Below, one piece after another: positions 45,101 to 56,799 of a stretch of 64,000 nucleotides of DNA. The notes beneath the pieces were generated by a model, which searched no databases, was not told the origin of the DNA, and saw only the letters and a list, made by a program, of their open reading frames with translations. Numbering within the stretch: position 1 is the first letter of the stretch; each line of letters begins with the position of its first letter. A program made the translations under genes and the position numbers. Origin of the DNA: Danio rerio (Eukaryota > Chordata > Actinopteri > Cypriniformes > Danionidae); assembly GCF_049306965.1 (NCBI RefSeq), contig NC_133197.1, forward strand, positions 2,744,001 through 2,808,000, in the 5' to 3' direction.

Positions 45101-46152
45101 AGCCTGGTTTATACTTCTGCGTCAAGTGACCGGCGCAACCCACGGCACATGCAACGCGTAGCTGTGCATTTATACTTCTGCGCGCTGTCTCTGTTGGTCT
45201 GCATTAACACTTCCGTAACGCTAGTTGGCAGTGAGGTGTAAATGTTCCTCTGTGTCGAGTTTCTTCGCTGCTGTTTTGCTTTTCCTGAACACTTCCTGAA
45301 TGTACAAGTGGTTCAAACTCGCTCATTTTGAGGCAGGAACCGGCGGACGTGCAACAACTTTAACCCTGAGGTAAACACAAAACAAAACTTTCCATCCGGA
45401 GTGTTACGAACCCTTTTTTAATCAAATCAAAATAATTAAGTCATGAAGGGAACGCAACATAAAGAGTACACATGAACTTTGTCTAAAAAAGTTGTCTAAA
45501 TTAATAAATTTATTACAACCAAAACAATCAAACAAATCATGTGTCACAACTAAATAAGAATGAATAAAGAATCAATAACTCACGTTCTCCCACAACATAC
45601 AACACTAACCAAAGACTAAACAACCCAACGAATTAACAAATTAGAGCAAAGTAAGACTTAAAGAAAACAAAACAGTAAATTAAAGAAACGAATAGAAGCT
45701 TGATGGCTGGCTGTGAAGTCTCCTCTGTCTCCACTCAAGGATGGTCCATATTTATAGCCAATTTCAATAAGCGCAACTCGCCGCAGGTGCGCAAAGGCGG
45801 ACTCTATAGGAAACAAACAGTGAGTGACGTCATGACACACACGCAAGCACAGAGACAGGCACTAGAGAGAAAGGCAACAGCCGTAACACGGAGCTCATTT
45901 ACGAGACTCCACACTTGTAAACAGTCGCTCCAACAGACTCGTGCGGCTCTCGGTCCCGCCCACAATCATCAGCGATTCCAAGCCAACCAATCACAGAGCT
46001 TGCATTACGCGTCGTTGTGACGTGTAGTTACATTTTTTAAAAGGTGTGGGTTAGCGACAACGACGGCCATGGCCACGGCGAGGGCTGTGCGTCCACGCAT
46101 AGGCCGCGTCGTAGCATATGCGTGCGCTTGACGCAGAAGTATAAATCAGTCT
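45101..46152 (+). mobile_element. Non-autonomous Harbinger-like element, family 2, copy a, hosting a solo LTR
   Basis: Ends AGCCTGGTTTATACTTCTGC and the complement of GCAGAAGTATAAATCAGTCT, with TAA on both sides (45098-45100, 46153-46155). The second half is GC-rich (CGACGGCCATGGCC). A solo LTR interrupts it at 45402-45888. Related copies: about 50822-51365, 53975-54295 (partial) and 54563-60758. Confidence 0.75.
45402..45888 (-). mobile_element. Solo LTR of an LTR retroelement
   Basis: A 487-bp fossil with mirrored termini TGTTACG and CGTAACA and a perfect 5-bp duplication CGGAG (45397-45401, 45889-45893). A TATA-like word and a polyadenylation-like AATAAA in the right order on the minus strand give the orientation. 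No internal coding region. The copies of the host element at 50822 and 53975 lack it, so it is younger than that family. Confidence 0.75.
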
Positions 46153-46399
46153 TAAGACTGAACTGATATCCTCATCCGACCAGATGGCAGTGACTATTAA
46201 AACGGAGATGTCAAGCTTTCAGATTGAAAGCTGAAATCAGATTGTCGAAACATTCCATTCGTAAATCAAAATGGATGCTCTACAACTAGAGATAGCGGGG
46301 CAAATTCATTCCGTTCAAACTAAGCAATCCTGTATGACTGACACTTTGGAGAAAATGGAGTAGTAAAGTTTTGGATAAGTAGCAGATCATCTTTTCAAG

Positions 46400-47089
46400 A
46401 AAGGTGCCTTAAATTAATGAATTATTTGAAGTTTTGTGCTGAGCTCATCCAACTTGCACCCTGATCCATTCCTTGCTCAGTAGCGCCCCCTAATTCCGAC
46501 TTTAAAAACAAATTTTCCTTATTTTTTCGATGTATTAAAATTTTTTTATTTTTTGGAAAACCTCAGATTTCAGGTATTCAAATAGTTAAATCGCTTGACC
46601 CATCCTAAAATTGCATGTTCAGGGGGGAACGGGAGCATATGACGTTATTGTTTTTAAAGACTTACATTTTTGGGTGTTTACAAAGTCATGACAGCTGCAG
46701 TGTTTTCAAAAACCTCAACTTTGAAACCTGTTTTCAGATTTATGTCTTTCCAGTCACAAATCCACCATTATTGTGTAAACGAAGAAGCAAAATGCATAAA
46801 AAGTTTACTGTTTTTGGCTGAAAGTGTCATGCAGATGGACCCTTAATCTGAAGGGGAACAATCAGCTGTCACTGGCATGAGGTAAGAGCTACTATATGTG
46901 TAAAAATAAACAAAAAATTACAGAAAAAACAACAAAACATAATTATTTAACGACTTTCCTGTGCATTCGTACGTTTCATTAATTTGTAAACCTTTTATAT
47001 GGTAGTTTGCATTAAAAGATTGGCATTATATTACTAAACATAGCCTGTTATTAACAGTAGCCAATGGGAAGTTTAATGGTGTATATGCA
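46400..47089. other. Intergenic stretch, no recognised feature
   Basis: A/T-rich DNA with short unsupported frames only; no inverted ends or unit blocks were identified. Confidence 0.35.
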
Positions 47090-47580
47090 CACAGACTTAT
47101 AAATTCAGTCAGCCCCATGGCTTCCGGTTAATTGTCATCCCATACAAAATCGCCACGTTCAAGATCTGATTTAAAAAAAAAAAACACTAATCTTCAACTG
47201 CCTGGCTGAGATACAATATAAAGTGGGTATCAGACCAAACAAAAACCACTGTATTAAATTATATTTTTCTGCGTCATGTCTTTAAAATGAGGAAATTAAT
47301 TTTACCTTTTTACCTATTTTCAATTGAATTTCTGCGCTTGCATGCTGCTAATGACGGAGCCTCCGTTTAAACGGTCAATCGTCTCTTTTTACACTTTAAC
47401 AACCAAATGAATGCTTAAGTCTATTTAACTGAATGTATTGTAATTACCTTACAACATCGTTGCTGTAGAAGGAACAGTATGAAATTGAAAATAGTCATGT
47501 AAAGCTCTAACCGGATGTTCATCATTGGCTGAAAAACACTAGCTGTGCATATAGCCCTATTACAGTAATCATGTCAAGCA
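47090..47580 (-). repeat. Dispersed repeat of unknown family, copy 2
   Basis: Reverse complement of 14340-14780, as described there. The two copies share scattered blocks over most of their length. Confidence 0.5.
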
Positions 47581-47916
47581 ACGCAGTGGATTATTCATTG
47601 GTTTGACCCAGTATTTTATATAAATAAAATTTAAGAAAATTGATTATGTTGGCGCTATTTCTAAAACTGGATAAAACTACATAATACAATACAATTTTCT
47701 TAAATGTTAATTGTCTGTTGATATTTTGTTAATTGTTTACAAGTGGCAGTTGTTACCTCAGGAAAAGATCATTTTCTGATTATATTGGTCAGCCATGAAG
47801 GATTATGTTTGCTTTTTAACTTTTTACAACTTTTAAATTGGCTAATAAACTGGTTTTCACCTCAAACATGATTAATATTGGCTTGCCAATTGTTTGCCGT
47901 GCTGTTGACAGTCTTC

Positions 47917-48721
47917 TCTTTTTTTTTTATTGAATACAAGAATAATAACATCACTGCATTGAAGAAAACATACAATAACAAAAAATAAGAAGACAGAGAG
48001 AAAAAAAAATACACAGCCTCAATCATTAAGAAAAAAGATTGTCATAAGCTTAAAGAAACTCATTATTCTTATTATTATTAATAAGCTTAAGAGATTCAAT
48101 ATGGTACGAAATTTCAACAAGGAAAGTATTAAAAATAGGTATTGTTTTTAGAAACTTATTTTTGTATACAAAAAATTTACAGTGTAACACAAATAATTTA
48201 CAATAAGATCGAGAGCATGATCATCATCCGAGAAAAACAGAAATATATCTTTTATTGACAAATTTAAATCATGTTTAAAAATGCATGATAAATAAAAAAT
48301 AATGTCATTCCAAAGATGTTTAATGTGAGTGCAACTATAGAATAAGTGAAATAAAGTATCTTCATGTATATTGCAGAAAGTACACAAATTAGGTATATCA
48401 AAATAATTAGCAATTTGGGGATTTGTAGGATAAACATTATGCAAGATCTTAAAATGTATTTCTGTTATTTTGTTGGATATGCGGAATTTTTCAGGTAATA
48501 ACCATGCTCTCTTCCATTGAATGCAGTCAGAGAAGTTGGTCCAAAAAATTACATCTTGGGGTGGTATATACAGAGTAATGTAACAATCGTCTGACATTTC
48601 TGTTGTCACATTTTTAATCAAAAAAAGACACTCCATCCAAAAAAAAGTTTAGGCATAATTGTCTCCCTCTCATTAAAGTAAAGAAAAGTCTTAAATAAAT
48701 GCACATAACTTTGTGACAGTT
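47917..48721 (-). mobile_element. L1/Tx1-like LINE 3' end upstream of the locus F promoter
   Basis: A minus-strand frame of 162 codons contains KITEIHFKILHNVYP, then LCTFCNIHEDTLFHLFYSC and HIKHLW, the zinc-binding C-terminal motif of L1-type reverse transcriptase proteins (zf-RVT). The tail lies at the left as poly-T. It is flanked by TGTTGACAGTCTTC (47903-47916) and TGTTGACGGTCTTC (48722-48735), a 14-bp duplication with one mismatch. It is 5'-truncated. It clearly differs in protein sequence from the LINE at 16027-16657 but sits at the equivalent position. Confidence 0.75.
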
Positions 48722-48805
48722 GTTGACGGTCTTCCGTTGCGCCCGCCTCGCCGTGATGACGTCAGCACTGACGCGTTCATTGAGCGTCGAGTCTTCAGAG
48801 CTGAG
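48722..48805 (+). promoter_or_regulatory. Locus F promoter with CRE and non-coding exon 1
   Basis: GCGCCCGCCTCGCCG, a perfect CRE TGACGTCA at 48758-48765, ATTGAGCGTCGAGTCTTCAG and the donor CTGAG/GTGAGT at 48805/48806. The conserved intron-1 block follows at 48806-48962. Confidence 0.7.
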
Positions 48806-49276
48806 GTGAGTCGTTGACGCTTTTTCTCGTGTTTACACAACAATAAAACACACTTTACAGTTTATTAAAGCGACAATCTGCGACTAGTTTCTGCATTGAG
48901 TTCACCTCTATCTGTGTGTCTGCTGACCAAAACAATACAGCAGGCAGAGAGCAGCTCTGAGAGGACAATATGAGCTCAGTGTTTGTGTTTTAACTTGGTG
49001 TAATAATACCAAATACATTTTGTTAATGCCAAAACAAATGTAAAATTTGACACCGAAAACAATAAATGGTAGATTTGGGGTGTTAATATCCACTATTTCA
49101 TGCCAGTAGTTCAAGATTTCACCTCATTCATCATATGAATGTCTTCCTATCTACGCATCAATTGTGTTAGATTCAATCAGTCTATATAACTTATATATAA
49201 TCATAAAATCATCATTTCATCAATCAGTTTAAATTATGGACGTTTTTTCTGTTTACTTTTTTCAAGCTGCTCGTTC

Positions 49277-49446
49277 AGTTCAGCTGTAAATACTGGAGTA
49301 TTCCCATCAGTCTACAAGTGAGGACGAGCATCAGACCATCAGGAAGAAGAGAAATCTGCAAAGACAGAGTTTATTGAAGGACAGTGAGAAGATGAGTGAT
49401 CCAGAACCCTGCAGAATTAAACAGGAAGACACTGAAGAACTAATAG
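49277..49446 (+). CDS. Locus F exon 2: FiNZ N-terminal coding exon
   Basis: The acceptor is probably CTCGTTCAG (about 49277). ATG 49392 opens MSDPEPCRIKQEDTEELI plus one base, and the donor AATAG/GTTTGTG is at 49446/49447. There is no type-1 exon before the next finger exon, so it should join directly to 51679. Confidence 0.86.
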
Positions 49447-50242
49447 GTTTGTGTTTATTCATTACTCTTCAATAATGAGGAACTAATTTTAGTTGAAAAA
49501 TGCGTTGCAACCTCAATTTCCTTAATGTATTTTCCTTTATTATTTTACAATTATGCCTAGCTATATGATCTAGATTTTCTGTTTATTTAGTATTTTAATG
49601 GAAGTTCCTATAGTGCTTTGGCTTTACTTAAACAGCATGTTAACAGTTAAACTGCTTGTTTGATTATAGTTTGGTGTGTGTATCATATAGTACATCTAAG
49701 CACTGAGGTGCCACTAGTTGTGTTTTTTTTAACGTATAAATGTTTTATACTGCAACATCAAAAAAATGGTCACATGTTGTGCTTTGTTTTTGCGTTATCC
49801 CACTTTATCTTATGTAAGTTAATCTTTAAAGCCTGTTAATATGGTTGTTAACTTAAACACGATTGTTTGTGTGTGCAGGCAGGTGTGGGACTAAGAAATG
49901 AAAAAGCAAGATGATTCACTTAGTGGTTTACTGCACATCTCACGATATAAAAAAATTAAGTCTATTCCTGTTCTGACTTCCAAAAGCACAACAACTTATT
50001 TTCTGAGGGTTGTCTCACTCATTTCATTTAAGAATCATGTGTCTCTGTTGTTTATCCTGCCCCCACAATGCACACACCTCCGACAGTAAAGCCGCCTTTC
50101 CACTGCACACGACATTTGGACATGACTGTCGGAATACGCCCCCTTGTGGCAGTCGCACAGTATTTTCAGTACTGACGTGCACCATGGGAGAGAAGCTGTT
50201 CTTGCACTGTCCGAAATAAAGGAGTGCAAAAACAGGAGCCTT
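49447..50242. other. Locus F intron, first part
   Basis: No type-1 finger exon is present, unlike the other units. Near 50090-50235 lies a terminus-like segment (GCCGCCTTTCCACTGCACAC) that mirrors the one at about 28420. The rest is unremarkable A/T-rich intron. Confidence 0.4.
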
Positions 50243-51440
50243 TGGCTGTTTCTCAATTCCAAGAACGCAGAGAACGGACTTGCGTTCTTGTGGAGAGCGG
50301 TCTTGCCAGGTGTCCTCGGAAGAACGAACTCAGGAGACCGCGAGGGCAGAGAACGCGTCCTTTGAGAAATGGGATGCTGCGTTCTTCCTGATGGTCATGT
50401 GACCTTCACGCGTTTTAAATGGAAATTATTTAAACATTACAGCAATCATACAACGATTTATTGTTTCCCGCTTCTTCAAAATATATACTTTGCATAAAAA
50501 CATTATAAATATACTCTGCACAATATAAATAAAACAAATTTTAATACGAATTTCAGCAAACAAACAACCCTTAATGTGTTTATTCCTCTATTAAGATATT
50601 CATGTTAATGTTTACTTTCACCGTTTCATTTAGGGAAAGTCCTGAGGTAAATAAGTGATGTCTCTGAACTTTAATAATAAATCTAGATAAAATGCAGCGC
50701 TTCCCACCTCCAGTCGCAATGACTTCTGGGACTTCCAGAGCGAGTTCGGTGCTCAAGTCTGCAGCGGTGCGTCCTCGATATCAAGATCACATCCGGGAGG
50801 TTTCATGCGTCCTCCGTACTTGCCTGGTTTATACTTCTGCGTCAAGTGACCGGCGTAACTCACTGCGCAGGCAACGCGCACAGCTGTGCATTTATACTTC
50901 TGCGCGCTGTCTCTGTTGGTCTGCATTAACACTTCCGAAACGCTAGTGGGCAGTGAGGTGTAAATGTTCCTCTGTGTCGAGTTTCTTCGCTTCTGTTTTG
51001 CTTTTCCTGAACACTTCCTGTTTGTACAAGTGGCTTAAACTCGCTCATTTTGAGGCAGGAACCGGCGGACGTGCAACAACTTTAACTATGAGGTAAACAC
51101 AAAACAAAACTTTCCATCCGGAGCTCCTTCACGGGACTCCACACTTGTAAACAATCGCTTGCGCCATTCGCGCGGCTCTCGGTCCCGCCCAGACTCGTCA
51201 GCGCTACCAAGCCGACCAATCACAGAGCTTGCGCTACGCGTTGTTGCGACGTGTAGTTACAATTTTTGAGAGGTGTACGTCAGTGACGCCAACGGCCACG
51301 GTGAAGGGCTTTGTGTCAGCGCCATAGCATACGCCGGCATTTGACGCAGAAGTATAAATCAGCCTTTAGGCAGCTGATGATGACGTTGCACGAGAACACG
51401 AGGACGCAAGACCGCTGAAGAACTCATATTGAGAAACAGC
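50243..51440. mobile_element. DNA element with GGCTGTTTCTCAATT ends, hosting a Harbinger-like copy
   Basis: Left end GGCTGTTTCTCAATTCC mirrors the right end ATTGAGAAACAGCC. Within it, 50822-51365 is a short copy of the family seen at 45101-46152 (TGCCTGGTTTATACTTCTGC to AGAAGTATAAATCAGCCT). The target duplications are not clear. Confidence 0.55.
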
Positions 51441-51678
51441 CTTTATTCTCTGTGCGCTCACAGTGTATGAATGAATGAATGCCAGAAACTTATAGACCGC
51501 TAAAAATATTGCAGGGAATATGGAGACAACAATATTTTTTTTATTTTTTATTACTTTATTAAATAATAAAGGATTCGCAGTGTAGTTCGGCAAAGTTAAG
51601 AAATCATTGATTAATCATTTTCATCCCTATTTTGCATTTTTTTCTAAAACCTAACTTGTTCCTTTACTTAATTTTCAG

Positions 51679-52532
51679 AGCTGATGGTGAAAGAGGAAAG
51701 TGAGGATCTGAGTGAATCCGAGAGGCATACGGTGAGAGCTGATATAAAGAAGCCACATTCGTGCTCTCTGTGTGAAAAGAGCTTTGCATATCAGTCACTT
51801 CTAAGACAGCACAAGATGACTCACACTGGAGAGAAACCGTACACATGCACTCAGTGTGGGAAGAGTTTCACGCAGTCATCATCCCTCACTCGACACATGC
51901 TGATCCACACCGGAGAGAAACCGCACAGATGTGATCAATGCGGCAAAACATTTCTGAGGCCTTCAGAGCTGAAGGAGCATCTCGAAGCTCACAGAAGTGA
52001 AAAGCTCTACTCGTGTTCTGAGTGTGGAAAGAGGTTTACGCATAAGCAAATCTTACGAAAACATGAGAAGATCCACACTGGTGTGAGAGAGCATGCGTGC
52101 TTCGAGTGTGGGAAGAGCTTTATTAAATCTGGAGACCTGAAACGACACCAGATGATCCACACTGGGGAGAAACCTTGTGTGTGTTCACACTGCAACAAGA
52201 GATTCACTCTGCTAGCGGCCCTGAAAATCCATGAGAGGATTCACACTGGAGAGAAACCGTACGAGTGTTCGCACTGCGGCAAGAGATTCATTATATCAGG
52301 ACAGCTGAAAACACACAAAAGGATTCACACTGGGGAGAGACCCTACACATGTACTCAGTGTGGGAGGAGTTTCAATCAGTCATCACACCTCAGTCAACAC
52401 AAGCTGATCCACACTGGAGAGAGAACACACAAGTGTGATCAATGCGGCAAAACATTTTTCAGTGCCTCAGATCTGAAGAAGCATCTCCGAGTTCATCAAA
52501 GAAGAAGTCTTAAACAAAATTCGCCTTCCTGA
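51679..52532 (+). CDS. Locus F: C2H2 zinc-finger exon, type 2, nine fingers
   Basis: Largest array in the window. It follows TTTTCAG (51678) in phase 1, reading (E)[20 protein letters not shown], then nine complete fingers starting HSCSLC, YTCTQC, HRCDQC, YSCSEC, HACFEC, CVCSHC, YECSHC, YTCTQC and HKCDQC, ending in a basic tail QRRSLKQNSPS-stop. Linkers are mainly TGEKP/TGERP, with RSEKL and TGVRE at the same positions where other type-2 exons have TKEKP and TGVRE. With exon 2 the protein is about 301 residues and looks intact: nine fingers could read up to about 27 bp. This is the best candidate for a functional single-array FiNZ protein here. A hAT element (52567) starts 34 bases after the stop, so the 3' UTR is interrupted. 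Confidence 0.9.
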
Positions 52533-52566
52533 AAACTCTCCTGTGTTCACAAGCATGAGGTATCAC

Positions 52567-53657
52567 TAGGGATGTAACGGTATTGTAAATACCGTCATAC
52601 CGCAATATTAATTTTTTTCGATATTACCGTAGTCGCATGACTCGGTAAAACTATAGGTCTTCTGAGAAAATTTGCTCAGGCGAATGAAGCGAACGGGAGG
52701 TACCGGAAACTACAATTCCCATCAGCCCAGGCTTGGCCATAATCCCTTGCGGTCTGTTGTCGCTACAGATCCAGTAATGCGGAAATGGAGTGTGCTGCTA
52801 GAAGCGGGGATGAAAAAGAGCTGGAAAACCCTAAAGCGGGTGTTGTCTTGCGCGTACTGAATAGCGGTGTTGTCGCGCGGGTTCTTATCAGCTTTGTTGT
52901 CGCGCGCGTTCTGATCAGCTGTGTTGTCGCGCGCGTACTGTAAAGCAGGACGGAGGGTATGTCGCGTCGCGGGGGCACTTTTGATCATTTTGGAAGGGAA
53001 CTTTCTATCCAAGACTAAAAAGGGCATGTGCACTGCACAGGTTGAGCCCTGTGTGTGCACGTGCCTGCAAGTTGGGGAATACGACTAATAATCAGTCATG
53101 GGGACTGCAGAAACACAGCACACTGTTCAGATTGATGCAGACATGAGATCTCTATCTCACTCATGGTTTGTCCTCTCAAGTGGGGGAAAGACAATGCACA
53201 ACGTTACCCACTGCTGTCAACCTGGGCCAAGTCATATCTCTCTTGTCCCAGAAACCTCAGTCCCAAATGAGAGGGTTTTTCTGTTGCAGGGGACATTGTA
53301 AATGCCCAGAGATACCAGCTTTTACCAGATTATAGTTATAAGATAATTTTCCTTTAAACCCATCTCTATCTAAGTGAGTGAGTGATTAAATGTTGAATGT
53401 GATGAGTTTTCAACAATACTAAATTGAAACTTTATTTTTTTACATGGTTTAATATTTTTTTGTTATTAAAATTGAAGTTCCTGTTTCAAAGCTTACAGAT
53501 AGATGGCTAATTTGTATGTCATTGACACTTTTGGCACTTTTTTGGAGTATTTTCATAAGTTTTGTTTTTTCCTGTAAATGATTCAATAAATACCGTACCG
53601 TGACATTCATACCGAGGTATTACCGAACCGTGAAATTCTGATACCGTTACATCCCTA
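52567..53657 (+). mobile_element. hAT deletion derivative, family 1, copy c
   Basis: Ends TAGGGATGTAACGGTATTG and ATACCGTTACATCCCTA, with a perfect 8-bp duplication GGTATCAC (52559-52566, 53658-53665). The hAT dimerisation remnant (VPETSVPNERVFLLQGT) and a ~28-bp GC-rich tandem repeat (52863-52935) are both present. Very close to copy b at 11949. Confidence 0.88.
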
Positions 53658-53974
53658 GGTATCACAGTTGTTGAGTATAAGAATGCAGAAACATCAACTT
53701 CTCCTTTGTTTAGTTCTCGTGCGAGTACTGAAGGTTCGTCAGTGTATTTGTTTCACCCCTCCTCCACTCATTGAATGACTGAATATTAAACGAAAGTGAC
53801 GAATGCTAATATACTCAAAGTTGAACAGTCTATTAAATACGAACACTTTCATGAGTCCTAAAACTTGTATCTCATGTTCTTAAACACCAGGGTAGGGTTG
53901 CACCAGCTGATCGGAAGTTCTTTCTAAAACTGTAACAAAGTCCACAATAGGGGCTTCGTAACTACTAGCTAGTT

Positions 53975-54295
53975 AAGCCTGGTTTATACTTCTGCTCCAG
54001 GTTACCGGCATAACCAATGGCGCATGCTACGCGCGTAGCTGTGCATTTATACTTCTGCACGCTGTCTCTGTTGGTCTGCATTAACACTTCAGAAACGCTA
54101 GTTGGCAGTGAGGTGTTAATTTTTCTCTGTCGAGCTTCTACGCTGGTGTTTTGTTTTTTCTGAACACTTCCTGAATGTACAAGTGACTCAAACTCGCTCA
54201 TTTTGAGGCAGGAACCGGCGGACGTGCAACAACTTTAACTATGAGGTAAACACAAAACAAAACTTTCCATCCGGAGCTCCTTCACGGGACTCCAC
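53975..54295 (+). mobile_element. Harbinger-like family 2, truncated copy b
   Basis: Begins AGCCTGGTTTATACTTCTGC after TTA and follows the left half of 45101-46152 to GGGACTCCACAC, then stops. Only the left end is present. Confidence 0.65.
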
Positions 54296-54376
54296 ACATT
54301 AAATCGATCAAATTCATTAATTTGATTGAACTAATTATATAGTGTTGAGATTAATTAATCGAATTAAACGAATTTA

Positions 54377-54533
54377 GGCGGCACGCTAGCTCAGTGGTAA
54401 GCACTGTCGCATCACAGCAAGAAGTTTGCTAGTTCAAGTCCCGGTTGGGTCAGTTTGCGTTTCTGTGTGGAGTTTGCATGTTCTCCCTGTGTTGGCGTGG
54501 GTTTGGCCCACAATCCAAACACATGCGCTATAG
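54377..54533 (+). mobile_element. DANA-type SINE fragment
   Basis: GCTAGCTCAGTGGTAAGCAC, GTTCAAGTCCCGGTTGGG and GTGTGGAGTTTGCATGTTCT give the head and body; the 3' half is lost. Confidence 0.6.
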
Positions 54534-54667
54534 CGGCTTTCCAGTTAGCACTATCACTGTTAAGGCGGATTTATACTTCAGCGTCAAACGCCGGCGTATG
54601 CTACGGCGCTGACGCATAGCCTTTCGCCGTGGCCGTCGGCGTCGCTGACGTGCACCTCTCAAAAAAT

Positions 54668-56173
54668 AGGCTCGTTTGAGGTGCGCCTCGCCTTGACTGC
54701 ATTGTAAACGAGAGCAGGCGTGCGCAGTAAGAGGAGGGCTCAAAAATTACATCAGAAGTCGGACACCTGCCGAATCTCGCTGTTAAGCCACCTGGAAACG
54801 TCACCAGTGGCGGAGATCTCGTTCGCGTTTTTTATCGCAGACGAATGACCTCATGAAAAAATACTATGGTGATTTATAGTAAATATTATTGCATTTTGAA
54901 CATGTTTATTCAGTATTGTGTTGTGTTTATAGTTGTTGTGATACCAGAAATATAAAATTTAAATAGGCTATTTTATAACATGGTTCAAAAGCACTACAGT
55001 ATACATTACTATAGTATTTTTAATGTGGGAGTGGATGCAATAGAAATATCACAGAATTACAGAAGATGAACAGCTCATTAACTAAAAGGGTGTATTAAAA
55101 ATATAATTCTGTGTATTCAACAAACGTTAAAAGAATAACAAAATAAACAGCTTATACAGCAAGAAAACTTTCAAGAAACCTAATTTGGCTACATTATAAA
55201 TGAAGGAGCTATAGCAAGATGCTTTTGAGTGACGGGTCATGACAAATGTTTGTTTGACAAATAAATTCTTAGGGGGTTAATTATATTGACAAGCTTATTA
55301 GGTCTATATAAACTGCTTTTACTCCAGCCAGACTAAAATAAACAGCCCAAGACTTTCTCCAGAATAAAAACTATTAGACTGTAGGAAAAACTATCAAAAT
55401 ATTCTTGGTCTAATAAACATGACTTTTGACTTCACATACATATATATATACAAATATGTGTGTGTGTCTTGTTTACTACACCCTTTTCACTTCTCATATG
55501 AAACCACACAAAGATGAGGCATAATGACAAATCAGTCTGATTATCTTTGTATGTATGAATATATGTATATATTGGATTGACTTTAATGGAATAATGCTGC
55601 ATAAAAAATACAATACAAAATTCACACAAACATACAAAAAGTGAAAATGACAACAAACAGGACTTAAAACTGAGAAATACACACACAAATCCTAATGATT
55701 TATTAGTAACATTTAGTTATATTACATAGTTCACGTTATGTTTTACAAAGATGTGTTTTGTTTTTGTTTGTGTGTAAATCTAAATAAATAACCATATGTT
55801 ATTCTCTTTATGACTTTTTTTTAAATTATCAACGAAAATACAAAAAAAAAAGGTATTCAACAAATCCAGGAATAAACCTTAGTAAAACAAGATAATAAAG
55901 TGTAATGTGTCAGTCTCATCCAATCAGCGTTAAGCTGTGTCGTCAGCCAGTCGTTTCCCATCATGCTTTTGGTAACGCAGTCTTTTGAGAGCAACTGCGG
56001 CCGACTGCTCTATCCGATGTACCTGCCTCGCGATCGCGAGAGTTTTTTGGCGCACGTCAGCGTGACATCAGAGCGAGGCGAAGGCAAGGCGGACACATTT
56101 CTAACCGGCATGCATCTTGCGGTGATCACCGGTGATCGATTCTGCGCAGATTTTGGCCAAGTCAAACGAGCCT
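54668..56173. mobile_element. Non-autonomous DNA element nested in copy c
   Basis: Ends AGGCTCGTTTGAGGTGCG and CAAGTCAAACGAGCCT, with AAT on both sides (54665-54667, 56174-56176); the uninterrupted sequence is seen in the copy near 51270. 1.5 kb, A/T-rich centre, no transposase. Confidence 0.65.
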
Positions 56174-56799
56174 AATGTAACTACACGTCGCAATGATGCG
56201 TAGCGCAAGCTCTGTGATTGGTCGGCTTGGTAGCGCTGACGAGTCGGGGCGGGACCGAGAGCCGCGCGAATGGCGCGAGCGATTGTTTATAAGTGTGGAG
56301 TCCCGTGAAGGAGCTCCGGATGGAAAGTTTTGTTTTGTGTTTATCTCATAGTTAAAGTTGTTGCACGTCCGCCGGTTCCTGCCTCAAAATGAGCAAGTTT
56401 GAGTCACTTCTACAACCAGGAAGTGCTCAGGAAACGCAAAACAGAAGCGAAGAAACTCGACACAGAGGAACATTTACACGTCACTGCCAACTAGCGTTTC
56501 GGAAGTGTTAATGCAGACCAACAGAGACAGCGCGCAGAAGTATAACCCTACGTTCACACCGAAAGCGGCGAGAGCGTCCAAGGTCGCTCTGGCCGCCCTG
56601 GCGACAACGCTGTCTGCCTTCAGCTCCGGCGGCGAGAGCGTCAAAATCCGCTACATTGTATATGTAAACATCTTGTTTTTAAAGGGGCCGTTGCTGAACA
56701 TAAGCAAATCGCTTGCATTCCCGCTAAAAACATGCTTTCTAGCGGCAAAATGTTGCATATAAATAATAACGTGCGCAGTTTTATCAAATACATTTCACT

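Larger units (their letters stand above)
44880..46400. other. Possible L1-like ORF1 remnant around a Harbinger-type insertion
   Basis: Pieces outside the element at 45101-46152 (ATGGAGGCTGCTGCTAACGC near 45028, and GAGAAAATGGAGTAG near 46350) look like the 5' part and first reading frame of a LINE, but the frame is broken and short. This is a weak call. Nothing else is visible here. Confidence 0.25.
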
